From Liriodendron chinense (Eukaryota; Streptophyta; Magnoliopsida; Magnoliales; Magnoliaceae): a stretch of DNA of 64,000 nt. The notes beneath the pieces were generated by a model. It did no database searches. It saw nothing but the letters and a program-made list of their open reading frames with translations, and had not been told where the DNA came from. The stretch is taken from NCBI GenBank assembly GCA_003013855.2, contig ML058392.1, positions 1,922,001 to 1,986,000 on the forward strand. The letters are read 5' to 3'. Numbering within the stretch: the first letter of the stretch is position 1; every line of letters begins with the position of its first letter. Made by a program: the position numbers and the translations under genes. Positions 45,691 through 55,400 of this stretch are shown here, one piece after another.

Positions 45691-45928
45691 ACTGCAGTTT
45701 TCTACACTTCTTTCTTTTTCTCCCTTGCTTCTTTCTTTGTCTTTTGTCACTTGGTCATTTGATCTTCAATGTGTACAGAGTTACCTTTTAAGCATTGAAT
45801 TAGTGAAGTCCCCTTCTCGTTCCTACAATCACATAACATGCATTAGAATAGCCTTTAAACATCAAAACCATGCATAGTTAGTGATGAAATGGGGTTAGAA
45901 TATACACATTTAAGAGCTCAAGAGCTGG

Positions 45929-46351
45929 CAGCGGCAGAAACTGCATTTAGGGTCAACAATGAAATCATCGACAACCATGGATTTCGATGTTCTTTTCTGA
46001 TGTAGATATTTAAAAAAAAATCCTACTACTGTTTACCACGGTCGAGGGAGTGGCCATTGGAGTTGGCAACCCATGTGTGGAGAGTCGAAGGAAGAGAAGA
46101 AGAACTAAGGCCGAAACCCTCATTCTCCATGGCCGCCGCTCAAAACTATTTAAGACCGAGTAGTAGAGGGTTTTGGCGTCGATGTTGGTCTACCAAATGG
46201 GAGAGGAGAAGACGGAGGAGCTCTCATCATATATGGTCGTCGCCTCCTCGTCGATCCCACATCTGCCCCTCTTCCTCTTCTAGTATCCATTCTAGCAGCC
46301 ATTTATGGTAGCAACCACCTCCAGATGACTGGAATCAATGGCTTCTGTCAC
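45929..46351. other. Unassigned sequence between C and F2
   Basis: 423 bp containing the words ccatggccgccgctc and gaggagaagacggagg. One plus-strand frame of 84 codons (46057-46311) is low-complexity and not convincing. It may be single-copy DNA flanking the insertions. Confidence 0.35.
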
Positions 46352-47463
46352 CGATTTGAGAGTGCGTGGGGTAGTCCAACACGACACCTTATCACGATAT
46401 GCGCTTTGCGAAAGCTTAATGGAGCTACTAGAATAATAACTAAGTCTTAGAGGGGGGTGATTAGGACCTCTTGAAATTCTTTTCACCTATTTCAATTATT
46501 CTAACAATTTAAGCTAAGTAAGAACACTTCGGCTTCCAAGCCTAAGTGGGCCTAGTCACATACTAGCAAATGAATAAGCAATTAAGCTCCTAGTACAAAC
46601 ACATAGATTATCAAATGATTTAACTAATCAAGCAACTAATCTATGCAACTAAGGTAGACTATATGATATATAATTATATAAGCTCTAGTCTACACATCTA
46701 GTGAAAATACATGTTGTCTGCGAATGTACCTATCTAGTGCCTAACATATATTTCAATTAAGCATTCATAATCAAGCAATTAAACATATAATGCATCAGTA
46801 GAAATGTGCTCAAATACATCACCAACACAATGTATATAGTGGTTCGACCACTTGCCTACTCTACTCCCAGTTGTCGTTCCCAACCCATGAGAACATTGAA
46901 TTTCACTATGAGGATTTTAAATAAGGTTCACCTCATAACCTAGGAGTTTTAAACATATTTCTCCCAACCTTATAATCCTACTCAAGAACTTACACGTAAG
47001 CACCTGTGCTGGTGGACCACATACATACCTGTATCGGTGGCTCCCCTTGGAGACTTGACAATTTAGGCTCTATACTAGAGCAAATGTCCTACAACCGAAC
47101 CCAGATTTAGGCTTAACACATAAGCCAATGTCCTACAACCAAACATCAATTTAGGCCCTACAACTAAGCCTAATGTTTACTCCCGCCGGAGGCTCCCCAC
47201 GGAGACTTGATGTTAAACCTCCAATTTATACATTGCATTGCCCACTAAATGACATGGTATATGCATGGTTTTCATGATTAAAAGGGCCATCTAATGCATG
47301 TTTTATGATTGTAGGGATGAGAGCGGACTTCACTCAATTAGAGACCAAAAAGGGGCCATTTGGAGCCTTTGATGAAGGCCCAAGGTGGACCAAAGAAAGA
47401 AGAAAGCAAAGAGAGAGGAAGGAGAGAAGAAAAGAAAGAAGAAAAACAAGCAAAACTGGGTCC

Positions 47464-47570
47464 CACCGGTCATGACCGGTCAGATGCACTCCCTGGAGCA
47501 AGGCCAGCTTTGTCCGACCGGTCATGATCGGTCGGCCAGCCCTGTCCGACCGGTCGTGACCGGTCGGCCA
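47464..47570. repeat. Three GACCGGTC pairs, element G 5' LTR
   Basis: Units (C)ACCGGTC-AT-GACCGGTC, GACCGGTC-AT-GATCGGTC and GACCGGTC-GT-GACCGGTC, with outer GGCC/GGCC-type arms. The unit set is different from that of the 3' LTR. Confidence 0.85.
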
Positions 47571-48348
47571 TGCAAAGTTCAACTTCTAGATTACATACAG
47601 CAGGCCATTCCCGTTTCTAGTTTTTCAGACCACTTTTATGAAGTCATCTTGATGATATTTGAAAATCCAACACCTCCATGTTGAAGAGGAGCTCGACGCC
47701 GAACTAACCCAAGTGGTTTCGTGTCGATCGGAGCTACGGATTGACCGTGGTGGCCAAAACAATACGAACTGTCCAGAAAGTTCCAGATTTCGCTGTTCAA
47801 CTCTGGGCCGGTCCAGGTGACCCATCATTGATGATATGAAGAATCTACTTTGACCGTCTTTTAGACCACATCCATATATGAATAACCACAAAAGTTTCAG
47901 ATCAAAAGGATGTGTGGTTTGATCGTACCGGTTGAAGAAAGATGGACCATCCAGAAACATCCAACTGCGCAGAGTTTATAAAAGCCCTAAGTGTTCTAAT
48001 TTTCGGACCATATTCTGGAATTGTTTTGCACAATCTAATCCGTCCATCATGTAGAGGAAGAAGTTTTCTACCAATGTTCAAAATTTGAGATCAATCCGAC
48101 CTCTGTACACTCCGGGGCGTTGAAATCAAGATGACTAGTTCTGAAGGTACCCAAAGTGCGCGATTTTGAGAGGCGGTCGGTGATGTGATTGGTGGGCCCA
48201 TTCAGAGGATAATCTTAGAAATCTAAATCATCTATTTGGAATATCACATTACAAGGAAGCTACAAACCAAATTTGAAGGCAATCCGACGATTGGTTAAGC
48301 CGTACCAAGCGAAACAAATTCTGCTATGTTGCTGTACTATTGCTGCAC

Positions 48349-48357
48349 TATAAAAGG
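48349..48357 (+). promoter_or_regulatory. TATA box of element G 5' LTR
   Basis: TATAAAAGG in ctgcactataaaaggaggtg, identical in the 3' LTR (53361-53369). Confidence 0.75.
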
Positions 48358-49121
48358 AGGTGCTCTCTTCTATTTCAAATCAACCAAGGACGTGGGAAGC
48401 AAGGAGTTCAAGTCCCAGGAGGCTACCTAGCCTCCTCCAGCTAGTTTTTCTTCCTTTTCTTAGTTCTAGTTTTAATATGCTTTTCCTTAGCTAACCTCTT
48501 AGCTAGAGCTAGAGGTGACATTTGTAGTTGGTTCCAATGCTTTAATTCTTTTATTTCAAGTACCCTTTTCTTAATTTTGGATTTTGAAGTTCTAGTTTGA
48601 ATAAAGTTTGGTTTTTTAGAAGTTTTGTGAGAGTTTGTGTGCTCCGGACATGAGTTCCTTGCAATTCTCTAAGATTACCATGATTGGGTTGTTTGAATTC
48701 GAATTGTAGTAACCCTTAAGCATGCCATAGTCCATAGGCATGGCTGTTACTCCGAAGGCTACAAGTTCAAGTTCTATGTGCTTCATTAGAACTAGAAATC
48801 TGATTTCCAGATTTAAGTGGGATTGTTGTGCTTAAATGTTATATCTTCCAATTAGATGAGAGATAGGACTTTGATTCTAATTGTGTTGTACTTGGATGAA
48901 TGGATTGGCATTGGACTACTACAAGTGGATCCTTGATGCTCTAGTTCTTCTTAATTTCAGATTTTCCTATTTTATGTGAAAAACTACTTTCTTAAACTTC
49001 TTAGATTCTAGTTATTAGAGTAGTTGGAATTGTTTACTTCTTTCCCTGTGGATCGACCTCGGTCTTACCGAGATTTATTACTACATCGCAGCCTTACACT
49101 TGAGGCGAGCGAACAAGTTTT

Positions 49122-49139
49122 TAGAGCCGTTGCCGGGGA
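49122..49139 (+). promoter_or_regulatory. Element G primer binding site (tRNA-Asp-like)
   Basis: TAGAGCCGTTGCCGGGGA, two changes from the PBS of A, six bases after the 5' LTR. Confidence 0.85.
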
Positions 49140-49392
49140 AAAGGTTAAACGGTTCTAATTGTTCTAGTAGCTATAGAGTAGGTGTAGTTAGGTAGGATTT
49201 TCAGTTTTTATAGAAGTAGATTTTCTGGTTTTTCTTTTCTTTTTTTTTAGATTACTAACAATTTTTTTTTTTAATTTTGTAGGACATTGTTGCTGACATA
49301 GATCTCACTCTATTGGGTAACATCTCCCCATCTTTCTTCTTTTTGTTCTTTTTCCTAGATTAGGGTAGTTTCCAATTCCTTAAAATTTCATC

Positions 49393-50082
49393 ATGTATGA
49401 TTGGACGAATGGTGCGTACAAGTACCTTTTGGAAGATGAGATGTCAGACCATGAAATTGAAAGTCTTTATGATTGGAACCATTATAAGCATAAGTATTTT
49501 TCTGAGATTCAATCAACCTCCACTACCGCCCCACGTAAGACGATGCGTGATTACATTAATGAAAACAATACACATATTGAGACACGACGTAAGATGATGG
49601 GGGAATACCGGAACGAAGCAAAATTGGATAATCATCCGGGAAAAACATTACGTGATTACCAGATTGAAAATAACATGAGTGTTCCACCGGTTATGGTAAG
49701 AGGTGTGCAACAACAAAAGAAACAGGTGAATAGTAGCCAACCGGTTAAGACAATGCGTGATTACTTGTATGGATATGCCTATCAACCATCATATAACTTT
49801 TCATCCTACAATGCGTACGGTCTTAATTGGGAAAACCACAATTCTCCTTGTTCAAGGGAGGAACCAACCATGGTTATTAACAATCACCCTAAAACATCTT
49901 CCTCTTTTGATGATAAGTATACACAAATACTTGAGGAAATATGTAATGAGTATGTGGATGAACAATTAAATCAAGCTTCCTCACCATCTTATGAAGACGT
50001 TGAGCCCGAAATTGGGGGCATCGAATCAATCCCCTCTAATGAGGAGGATGGGGCTACCCAAGTCCCACCTCCTTTGGATTAA
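49393..50082 (+). CDS. Element G ORF1, Gag-derived repeat protein (229 aa)
   Basis: No known protein is recognised as a whole. ATG at 49393 follows a leader of about 250 bp after the PBS. The protein has three or four copies of one box: KTMRDY at residues 49-54, a degenerate RRKMMGEY near 65-72, KTLRDY at 84-89 and KTMRDY at 119-124. The same box occurs once in Gag of A (RTLRDF, residues 67-72) and of C (RTLRDY). Residues about 137-150 (SSYNAYGLNWENHNS) also resemble Gag's NTYNPNWKNHPNFSW. The capsid core and zinc knuckle are absent. The C-terminal third is acidic. Frame and codon use look intact, so it may be expressed from the G promoter. It could be an accessory or decoy Gag-like factor, but function is unknown. 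A single TAA separates it from ORF2 in the same frame. Confidence 0.8.
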   Translation: MYDWTNGAYKYLLEDEMSDHEIESLYDWNHYKHKYFSEIQSTSTTAPRKTMRDYINENNTHIETRRKMMGEYRNEAKLDNHPGKTLRDYQIENNMSVPPVMVRGVQQQKKQVNSSQPVKTMRDYLYGYAYQPSYNFSSYNAYGLNWENHNSPCSREEPTMVINNHPKTSSSFDDKYTQILEEICNEYVDEQLNQASSPSYEDVEPEIGGIESIPSNEEDGATQVPPPLD

Positions 50083-51108
50083 ATGAATAGACTTTTAAAG
50101 GAGATTAATTTTGATGATCCCAATGTCATCATCAATTATGGTGAGTCCACTATCTCTTTTGGATGCTTTGAACTTAATGATGAAGAGATTTCAATAACGG
50201 TTGACGAACCCGAGGAATCCATTAAATTTAAAAGCGGTAGTGGGGTTGCCTACAATGAGGGTTTGGTGAATGGTTATGAACCTATGGTTTCTTTTTCCCA
50301 AGGGCATAATGATTATGAGTCTCTAGAGGATATGCATGCTAGAGAGATGGCCAAAGTCGATCTTTTTGAGTCCTTCCACCAACAACACATGCCAAATTCT
50401 AGTGTGGTAGACCTCCCTTTGATTGAAAATTCTATTCCTTTGGATGATGAGGTGGCACAATTTGAAATTTTCAAAGATCAAACAATGTTAGATAATGTGC
50501 TTACTACTGAATCTGAAGAATTCTCTTTGGAAGACCTCCTCTATAGAGAGGAGGAATTCCTTACCATTGAAACAGAATTTCTTCAATCATTAAGGGAGGA
50601 TGAGGACCCTTCATCCGACTATCTCGATTTTCTAGAGGAATGCTTGGCCCACTCTTATGATCTTGATGATGAGATGATTAAGGAGTTGGATATTTTGTTA
50701 GACACGGTGTTGGTGCCTAAAGAACACCTTTCCACTGATTTACACTCTTTACCATTTATGGAAACACCGTACAATTCTGAATTTGTGGAAGAGACAACTT
50801 TAACTAATGAAAACTTGATGAATGTCTCTCCATCGTCATGGGTCCTTCAGCCCATTGAAAATTCTGATTGGGATGACCCATTTTTAATCAATCATAACCC
50901 AAATCAGAATTTGAGGAGATATCTTTTTGCTGCTCTTATCTCCTCCTTTTATGCATGTGGTGCACAATACGATTGGACTTCAATGATAAGAAGCACACAT
51001 GTTTACTGTCAAGCAGGACTTTGGATGGTCCTCATGAGAAATTTATTGAAATTCATGAAGATCCTGCTCAACTTTGATCATGTAGTTGATCGGACTAATC
51101 AAAGGTAG
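50083..51108 (+). CDS. Element G ORF2, acidic protein with a pol-linker segment (341 aa)
   Basis: The ATG at 50083 follows the ORF1 TAA directly and is in the same frame, so ORF1 and ORF2 behave like one reading frame cut by one stop codon. The protein is strongly acidic (many Glu/Asp) and has no enzyme motif. Residues about 183-225 (FLEECLAHSYDLDDEMIKEL, then DILLDTVL and HSLPF) align with the linker between protease and RT in A (DPLEACVAHLHDMNDD, MDAILDVM, EPLP) and better with C (DPLEACLAHSHEIDDD). The segment is therefore a pol remnant kept in an ORF without protease or RT. The end (from about residue 300) may be out of frame, because a second frame there looks more protein-like. Function is unknown. 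Confidence 0.75.
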   Translation: MNRLLKEINFDDPNVIINYGESTISFGCFELNDEEISITVDEPEESIKFKSGSGVAYNEGLVNGYEPMVSFSQGHNDYESLEDMHAREMAKVDLFESFHQQHMPNSSVVDLPLIENSIPLDDEVAQFEIFKDQTMLDNVLTTESEEFSLEDLLYREEEFLTIETEFLQSLREDEDPSSDYLDFLEECLAHSYDLDDEMIKELDILLDTVLVPKEHLSTDLHSLPFMETPYNSEFVEETTLTNENLMNVSPSSWVLQPIENSDWDDPFLINHNPNQNLRRYLFAALISSFYACGAQYDWTSMIRSTHVYCQAGLWMVLMRNLLKFMKILLNFDHVVDRTNQR

Positions 51109-52224
51109 GTAGGTAGGTTAGGATTTATTTTTCTGCAATTAGGATTGAATAAGTCTCATCGAGACAATGGAAGATGCTAGAAATGATCAACTTGCTATCT
51201 CAGGTACTATTGTTCTCACTCTCTCACATTTTACCATTGCTCTCATGTTCATGCTAATTGCATATCTTTTTACATTGAGGACAATGCAAGATTTGATTGG
51301 GGGGTGACATGATTCCTCATCTAGCATGTTGCAACATTTCGAGCCTCACATGCGCAAATTTTTTCGAATTTTCTAAAATTTCAAAACTCTTTTAGAAAAC
51401 CTTATTTCCATGCATTCAAGATGATATGAGTATAAGAAGAGGAGATACGAAGTGCGTGATGTTGTAAGTCTTGAATTTCTCCCAACATAATGGTTTTATA
51501 TGTTAGTTCCCCTATTGTTGTGATTGATAGAAAATTTGAACACCTTCACACCAAGTTCACATTACACGATTTTCATGAGTTGAAAGGTTTATGTGATTTG
51601 TGGATTAGCTAGACTTTGATATAAAGGTGTTGAGAAACCAAGCCGGGGTATTTTGTCCATCCTTGTCCATGGGAAAATAATGAAAGATATGGATTTTTAA
51701 AAATCCTATCTAATTTTAAAAGAAAAAGGAAAGAAAGGATGAAATCGGGAATGAAGGAAAAATGGTGGAAAATTTCGAAAATGGCTACCTATTACCAACC
51801 GGGGGATGGTCGAACCGTAACCAAAGCCGGAAATGGGACGTAGTGTGAAAGCCGTCGGAAGGACGGTAAGGCAAATTCCTGTTATAGGCTTGTTGTTGCT
51901 CTGTGCACCTTAAAATCCTTGGTTTACTTAATCTATGAAGAAGATGATCCCAGAAACTCATGAGATGAACTTTCACTATGCACACTAGGTTGAATTTGTT
52001 CGAGTTCTTCTATTTATCAATCAATTAGCGATAATTTCATGTAGACACTTATTATGTTTTGAAAGTCCAAGATTTCAGCTTCTATCACCTAATTTCTCAA
52101 AATTTTATACTTGTATATCTTGGAATGGATAGAAACATGGTTTCTGAAAGAGAGTTGGGTTTGGAAGTTTGAACTTATTCACGCATGTTTTGCTCGGGAC
52201 TAGCAAAAAGCTGGTTGGGGGGTG
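51109..52224 (+). other. Element G 3' noncoding region with duplicated PPT
   Basis: Homologous to 3088-4221 of A in the same order. The upstream PPT-like tract GATTGGGGGGTG is at 51295-51306 beside GGACAATGCAAGAT, and the conserved hairpin block is at 51783-51871 (CCGTC-GGAAG-GACGG). GCTCGGGACTAGCAAAAAGC and the true PPT GGTTGGGGGGTG (52213-52224) precede the 3' LTR. Confidence 0.8.
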
Positions 52225-52472
52225 TGTTGAACCTCCAATTTATACATTGCATTGCCCACTAAATGACATGGTATGCATGGTTTTCATGATTAAAAGGCCC
52301 ATCTAATGCATGTTTTATGATTGTAGGGATGAGAGCGGACTTCACTCAATTAGAGACCAAAAAGGGGCCATTTGGAGCCTTTGATGAAGGCCCAAGGTGG
52401 ACCAAAGAAAGAAGAAAGCAAAGAGAGAGGAAGGAGAGAAGAAAAGAAAGAAGAAAAACAAGCAAAACTGGG

Positions 52473-52581
52473 TCCGACCGGTCAAGACCGGTCGGCCAAG
52501 AAGGCCCGACCGGTCATGACCGGTCGGATGCACTCCCTGGAGCAAGGCCAGCTTTGTCCAACCGGTCATGACCGGTCGGCC
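52473..52581. repeat. Three GACCGGTC pairs, element G 3' LTR
   Basis: GACCGGTC-AA-GACCGGTC, GACCGGTC-AT-GACCGGTC and (A)ACCGGTC-AT-GACCGGTC. The unit before the ggatgcactccctgg spacer is present here, whereas the 5' LTR instead has an additional unit after the ggccagctttgtcc spacer. Confidence 0.85.
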
Positions 52582-53360
52582 ATGCAAAGTTCAACTTCCA
52601 GATTGCATACGGCAGGCCATTCCCGTTTCTAGTTTTTCAGACCACTTTTCTGAAGCCATCTTGATGATATTTGAAAATCCAACACATCCATGTCGAAGAG
52701 GAGCTCGACGCCGAGCTAACCCAAGTGGTTTCGTGTCGATCGGAGCTACGGATTGACCGTGGTGGCCAAAACAATACGAACTGTCCAGAAAGTTCCAGAT
52801 TTCGCTGTTCAACTCTGGGCCGGTCCAGATGACCCATCATTGATGATATGAAGAATCTACTTTGACCATCTTTTAGACCACATCCATATATGAATAACCA
52901 CAAAAGTTTCAGATCAAAAGGATGTGTGGTTTGATCGTACCGGTTGAAGAAAGATGGACCATCCAGAAAAATCCAACTGCGCAGAGTTTATAAAAGCCCT
53001 AAGTGTTTTAATTTTCGGACCATATTCTGGAATTGTTTTGCACAATCTAATCCATCCATCATGTAGAGGAAGAAGTTTTCTACCAATGTTCAAAATTTGA
53101 GATCAATCCGACCTCTGTACACTCCGGGGCGTTGAAATCAAGATGATTGGTTCTGAAGGTACCCAAAGTGCGCGATTTTGAGAGGCGGTCGGTGATGTGA
53201 TTGGTGGGCCCATTCAGAGGATAATCTTAGAAATCTAAATCATCTATTTGGAAGATCACATTACAAGGAAGCTACAAACCAAATTTGAAGGCAATCCGAC
53301 CATTGGTTAAGCCGTACCAAGCGAAACAAATTCTGCTATGTTGCTGTACTATTGCTGCAC

Positions 53361-53369
53361 TATAAAAGG
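53361..53369 (+). promoter_or_regulatory. TATA box of element G 3' LTR
   Basis: TATAAAAGG, identical context to 48349. Confidence 0.75.
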
Positions 53370-54750
53370 AGGTGCTCTCTTCTATTCCAAATCAACCAAG
53401 GACGTGGGAAGCAAGGAGTTCAAGTCCCAGGAGGCTACCTAGCCTCCTCCAGCTAGTTTTTCTTTCTTTTCTTAGTTCTAGTTCTAGTTTTAATATGCTT
53501 TTCCTTAGCTAACCTCTTAGCTAGAGCTAGAGGTGACATTTGTAGTTGGTTCCAATGCTTTAATTCTTTTATTTCAAGTACCATTTTCTTAATTTTGGAT
53601 TTTGAAGTTCTAGTTTGAATAAAGTTTGGTTTTTTAGAAGTTTTGTGAGAGTTTATGTGCTCCGGACATGAGTTCCTTGCAATTCTCTAAGATTACCATG
53701 ATTGGGTTGTTTGAATTCGAATTGTAGTAACCCTTGAGCATGCCATAGTCCATAGGCATGGCTGTTACTCCGAAGGCTACAAGTTCAAGTTCTATGTGCT
53801 TCATTAGAACTAGAAATCTGATTTCCAGATTTAAGTGGGATTGTTGTGCTTAAATGTTATATCTTCCAATTAGATGAGAGATAGGACTTTGATTCTAATT
53901 GTGTTGTACTTGGATGAATGGATTGGCATTGGACTACTACAAGTGGATCCTTGATGCTCTAGTTCTTCTTAATTTCAGATTTTCCTATTTTATGTGAAAA
54001 ACTACTTTCTTAAACTTCTTAGATTCTAGTTATTAGAGTAGTTGGAATTGTTTACTTCTTTCCCTGTGGATCGACCTCGGTCTTACCGAGATTTATTACT
54101 ACATCGCAGCCTTACACTTGAGGCGAGCGAACACTTGATTTGGCTCTACAAACAAGCCTAGGTCCTACAACCTGGCCTTAGTACTACAATCAAACCTATC
54201 GACTTTGGCAATTCAAACTTTCATACTCAATCCTACACAAAAAAATGAGCATGAATCGGATTCTTACAATTGACAACTTACTTGTCGAATTGAGCCCCTT
54301 TTGTAACGCCTTCTTAGGTTGCTTCTTCTCACTCTCTCGTGCTTGAATCAGCTCCCCATATGCTCCCCCGATCTTGTTGTCGCTGCATTGTCAATGCCTC
54401 AATTCCAACGATCAATCTCCTTGTATTTGATCTTTTTGAAATGTCCACGGTGATAGGAGGTAGGCTTGAAATCTCTATAATCAATAGACAATGGTTGCCT
54501 AAAGAATTTCACCTACAAAGATCTCTCCATAGACTTTAGACAGGGATTTAACTATCTAGATTAGGTTCTAAACTAGAGATCAAGAGGGACAAGTTCATCT
54601 TCTAAATGAGCTTTGAATGCTCCATTCTTATGATGAATACAAGGAAGATGGCTTGTATGGGTTTTGATTAGAGCCTAAGGATGTTGGAAATGAAGGTGGC
54701 TTCTAATACTCTAAAATCTCTCACTTAAGCCCAAAAAAATGCATCTCCCA

Positions 54751-54759
54751 CTTTTATAG
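54751..54759 (-). promoter_or_regulatory. Putative TATA box of F2
   Basis: CTATAAAAG on the minus strand, homologous in position to F1's TATAAATA. Confidence 0.6.
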
Positions 54760-54809
54760 ATGAAGCTCCAACGACTATAAAATGGGCAAAAAATGGTCGC
54801 TTCAATGGC

Positions 54810-55075
54810 ATCAAACTCATCTTTAATGGATCAAAGATCCTACTCAAATGGATTGAAAAACTATCCAGAGAGATTCTGAAATTGCTAGACATCCATGTCA
54901 ATGACATTGAACACATCTTCGATAGATCGAAGGGTTTGTTCAATGGAATCGAAGAACTGTCCAGAGAGTTCAGCATTATTGTTGAACATATGTTCGATGG
55001 ATCGAACTGGTCTTCGATGGCATCGAAAGGCCATCGAACTGAACTACGATGGATTGAAGTCCAATCGAAAACTAC
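54810..55075. repeat. (T)TCGATNGATCGA palindrome array in F2 U3
   Basis: Units such as TTCGATAGATCGAA and TTCGATGGATCGAA, plus degenerate ATGGATCAAAG types. Relative to F1 the outer C-G pair of CCGAT...ATCGG has changed to T-A on both arms. Spacers TATCCAGAGAGATTCTGAAA and CTGTCCAGAGAGTTC match that of element C. Confidence 0.75.
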
Positions 55076-55400
55076 TATTTGGGCTAGAATGTTTACAATA
55101 GCTTGCATCTCTTTTATTAGCCTAACTTATCATGTTTTTTTAAGTGTTCTAAAGCTAATGATAATGACTAAAGTTTTCCCTATAAAGTCCAAGTTATCTA
55201 GAAGATATGAATGTTTTGATTCTAAGGGTTAGGGTCACCAAGGCATCTCTTTTACTTATTTTTCTTCCTTGATGCTTCTTGTCCACTTAAATCTTTGGTC
55301 TTCACCTTGCCAAGGCTCAACTGATGTTCCAACACATGGACACACGTGATTGAAAAATAAGGTGAACTAGTATGCTGCAAAAAAGTGCACTAACACGATT

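Larger units (their letters stand above)
33579..45923 (-). mobile_element. Element C: old Athila-like element with two nested solo LTRs
   Basis: LTRs at 33579-35036 (1458 bp) and 44404-45923 (1520 bp). Target duplication is gctag (33574-33578) against gctgg (45924-45928), one mismatch, and the outer base pair of the right LTR has mutated (CAAGA for CAACA). Minus-strand order is the same as A, but gag and pol are broken throughout and the PBS has changed. Solo LTRs K (40647-41258) and F1 (41340-43282) interrupt gag only 81 bp apart. The element is older than A and G. Confidence 0.93.
44404..45923 (-). repeat. Element C 5' LTR
   Basis: 1520 bp, with TATA (CTATAAAAG) at 45376-45384 and an array at 45483-45690. 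The terminal dinucleotide pair of the usual TGTTGAGC start is mutated. Element H's LTR is its closest relative in the window (tgttgagctcttaaatgtgtat). Confidence 0.9.
47211..49115 (+). repeat. Element G 5' LTR
   Basis: TGTTAAACCTCC...GCGAACA (the start has mutated from TGTTGAACC). TATAAAAGG is at 48349-48357 and the U3 array at 47464-47570. Unlike A, the array lies about 780 bp upstream of TATA. Confidence 0.95.
47211..54133 (+). mobile_element. Element G: compact non-autonomous Athila-related element
   Basis: LTRs 47211-49115 (1905 bp) and 52225-54133 (1909 bp), TSD cttga (47206-47210 and 54134-54138). By eye the LTRs differ at roughly 20-25 positions plus array differences. A tRNA-Asp-like PBS (49122-49139), a PPT (52213-52224) and the same 3' noncoding region as A are all present. 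The 3.1-kb interior encodes no protease, RT, RNase H or integrase. It has two consecutive ORFs (49393-50082 and 50083-51108) that carry traces of Gag and of the protease-RT linker. Mobility would depend on proteins from an A-type relative. Confidence 0.95.
52225..54133 (+). repeat. Element G 3' LTR
   Basis: TGTTGAACCTCC...GCGAACA, followed by TSD cttga. TATA is at 53361-53369. Confidence 0.95.
46357..55395 (-). mobile_element. Solo LTR F2, split by element G
   Basis: Two parts (46357-47210 and 54139-55395) form one LTR homologous to F1: start TGAGAGTGCGTGGGG(TA)GTCCAACACGACACC in two blocks, end AAAAAAGTGCACTAACA. Perfect TSD is cgatt (46352-46356 and 55396-55400). Joined length is about 2.1 kb. 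Minus orientation is inferred from TATA at 54751-54759. Element G inserted with TSD cttga. Confidence 0.9.

Noticed and set aside
45929..46351. Possible host gene exon (ccatggccgccgctc start context)
   Set aside because: The 84-codon frame is Arg/Ser-rich and low-complexity, with no splice structure or recognised domain.
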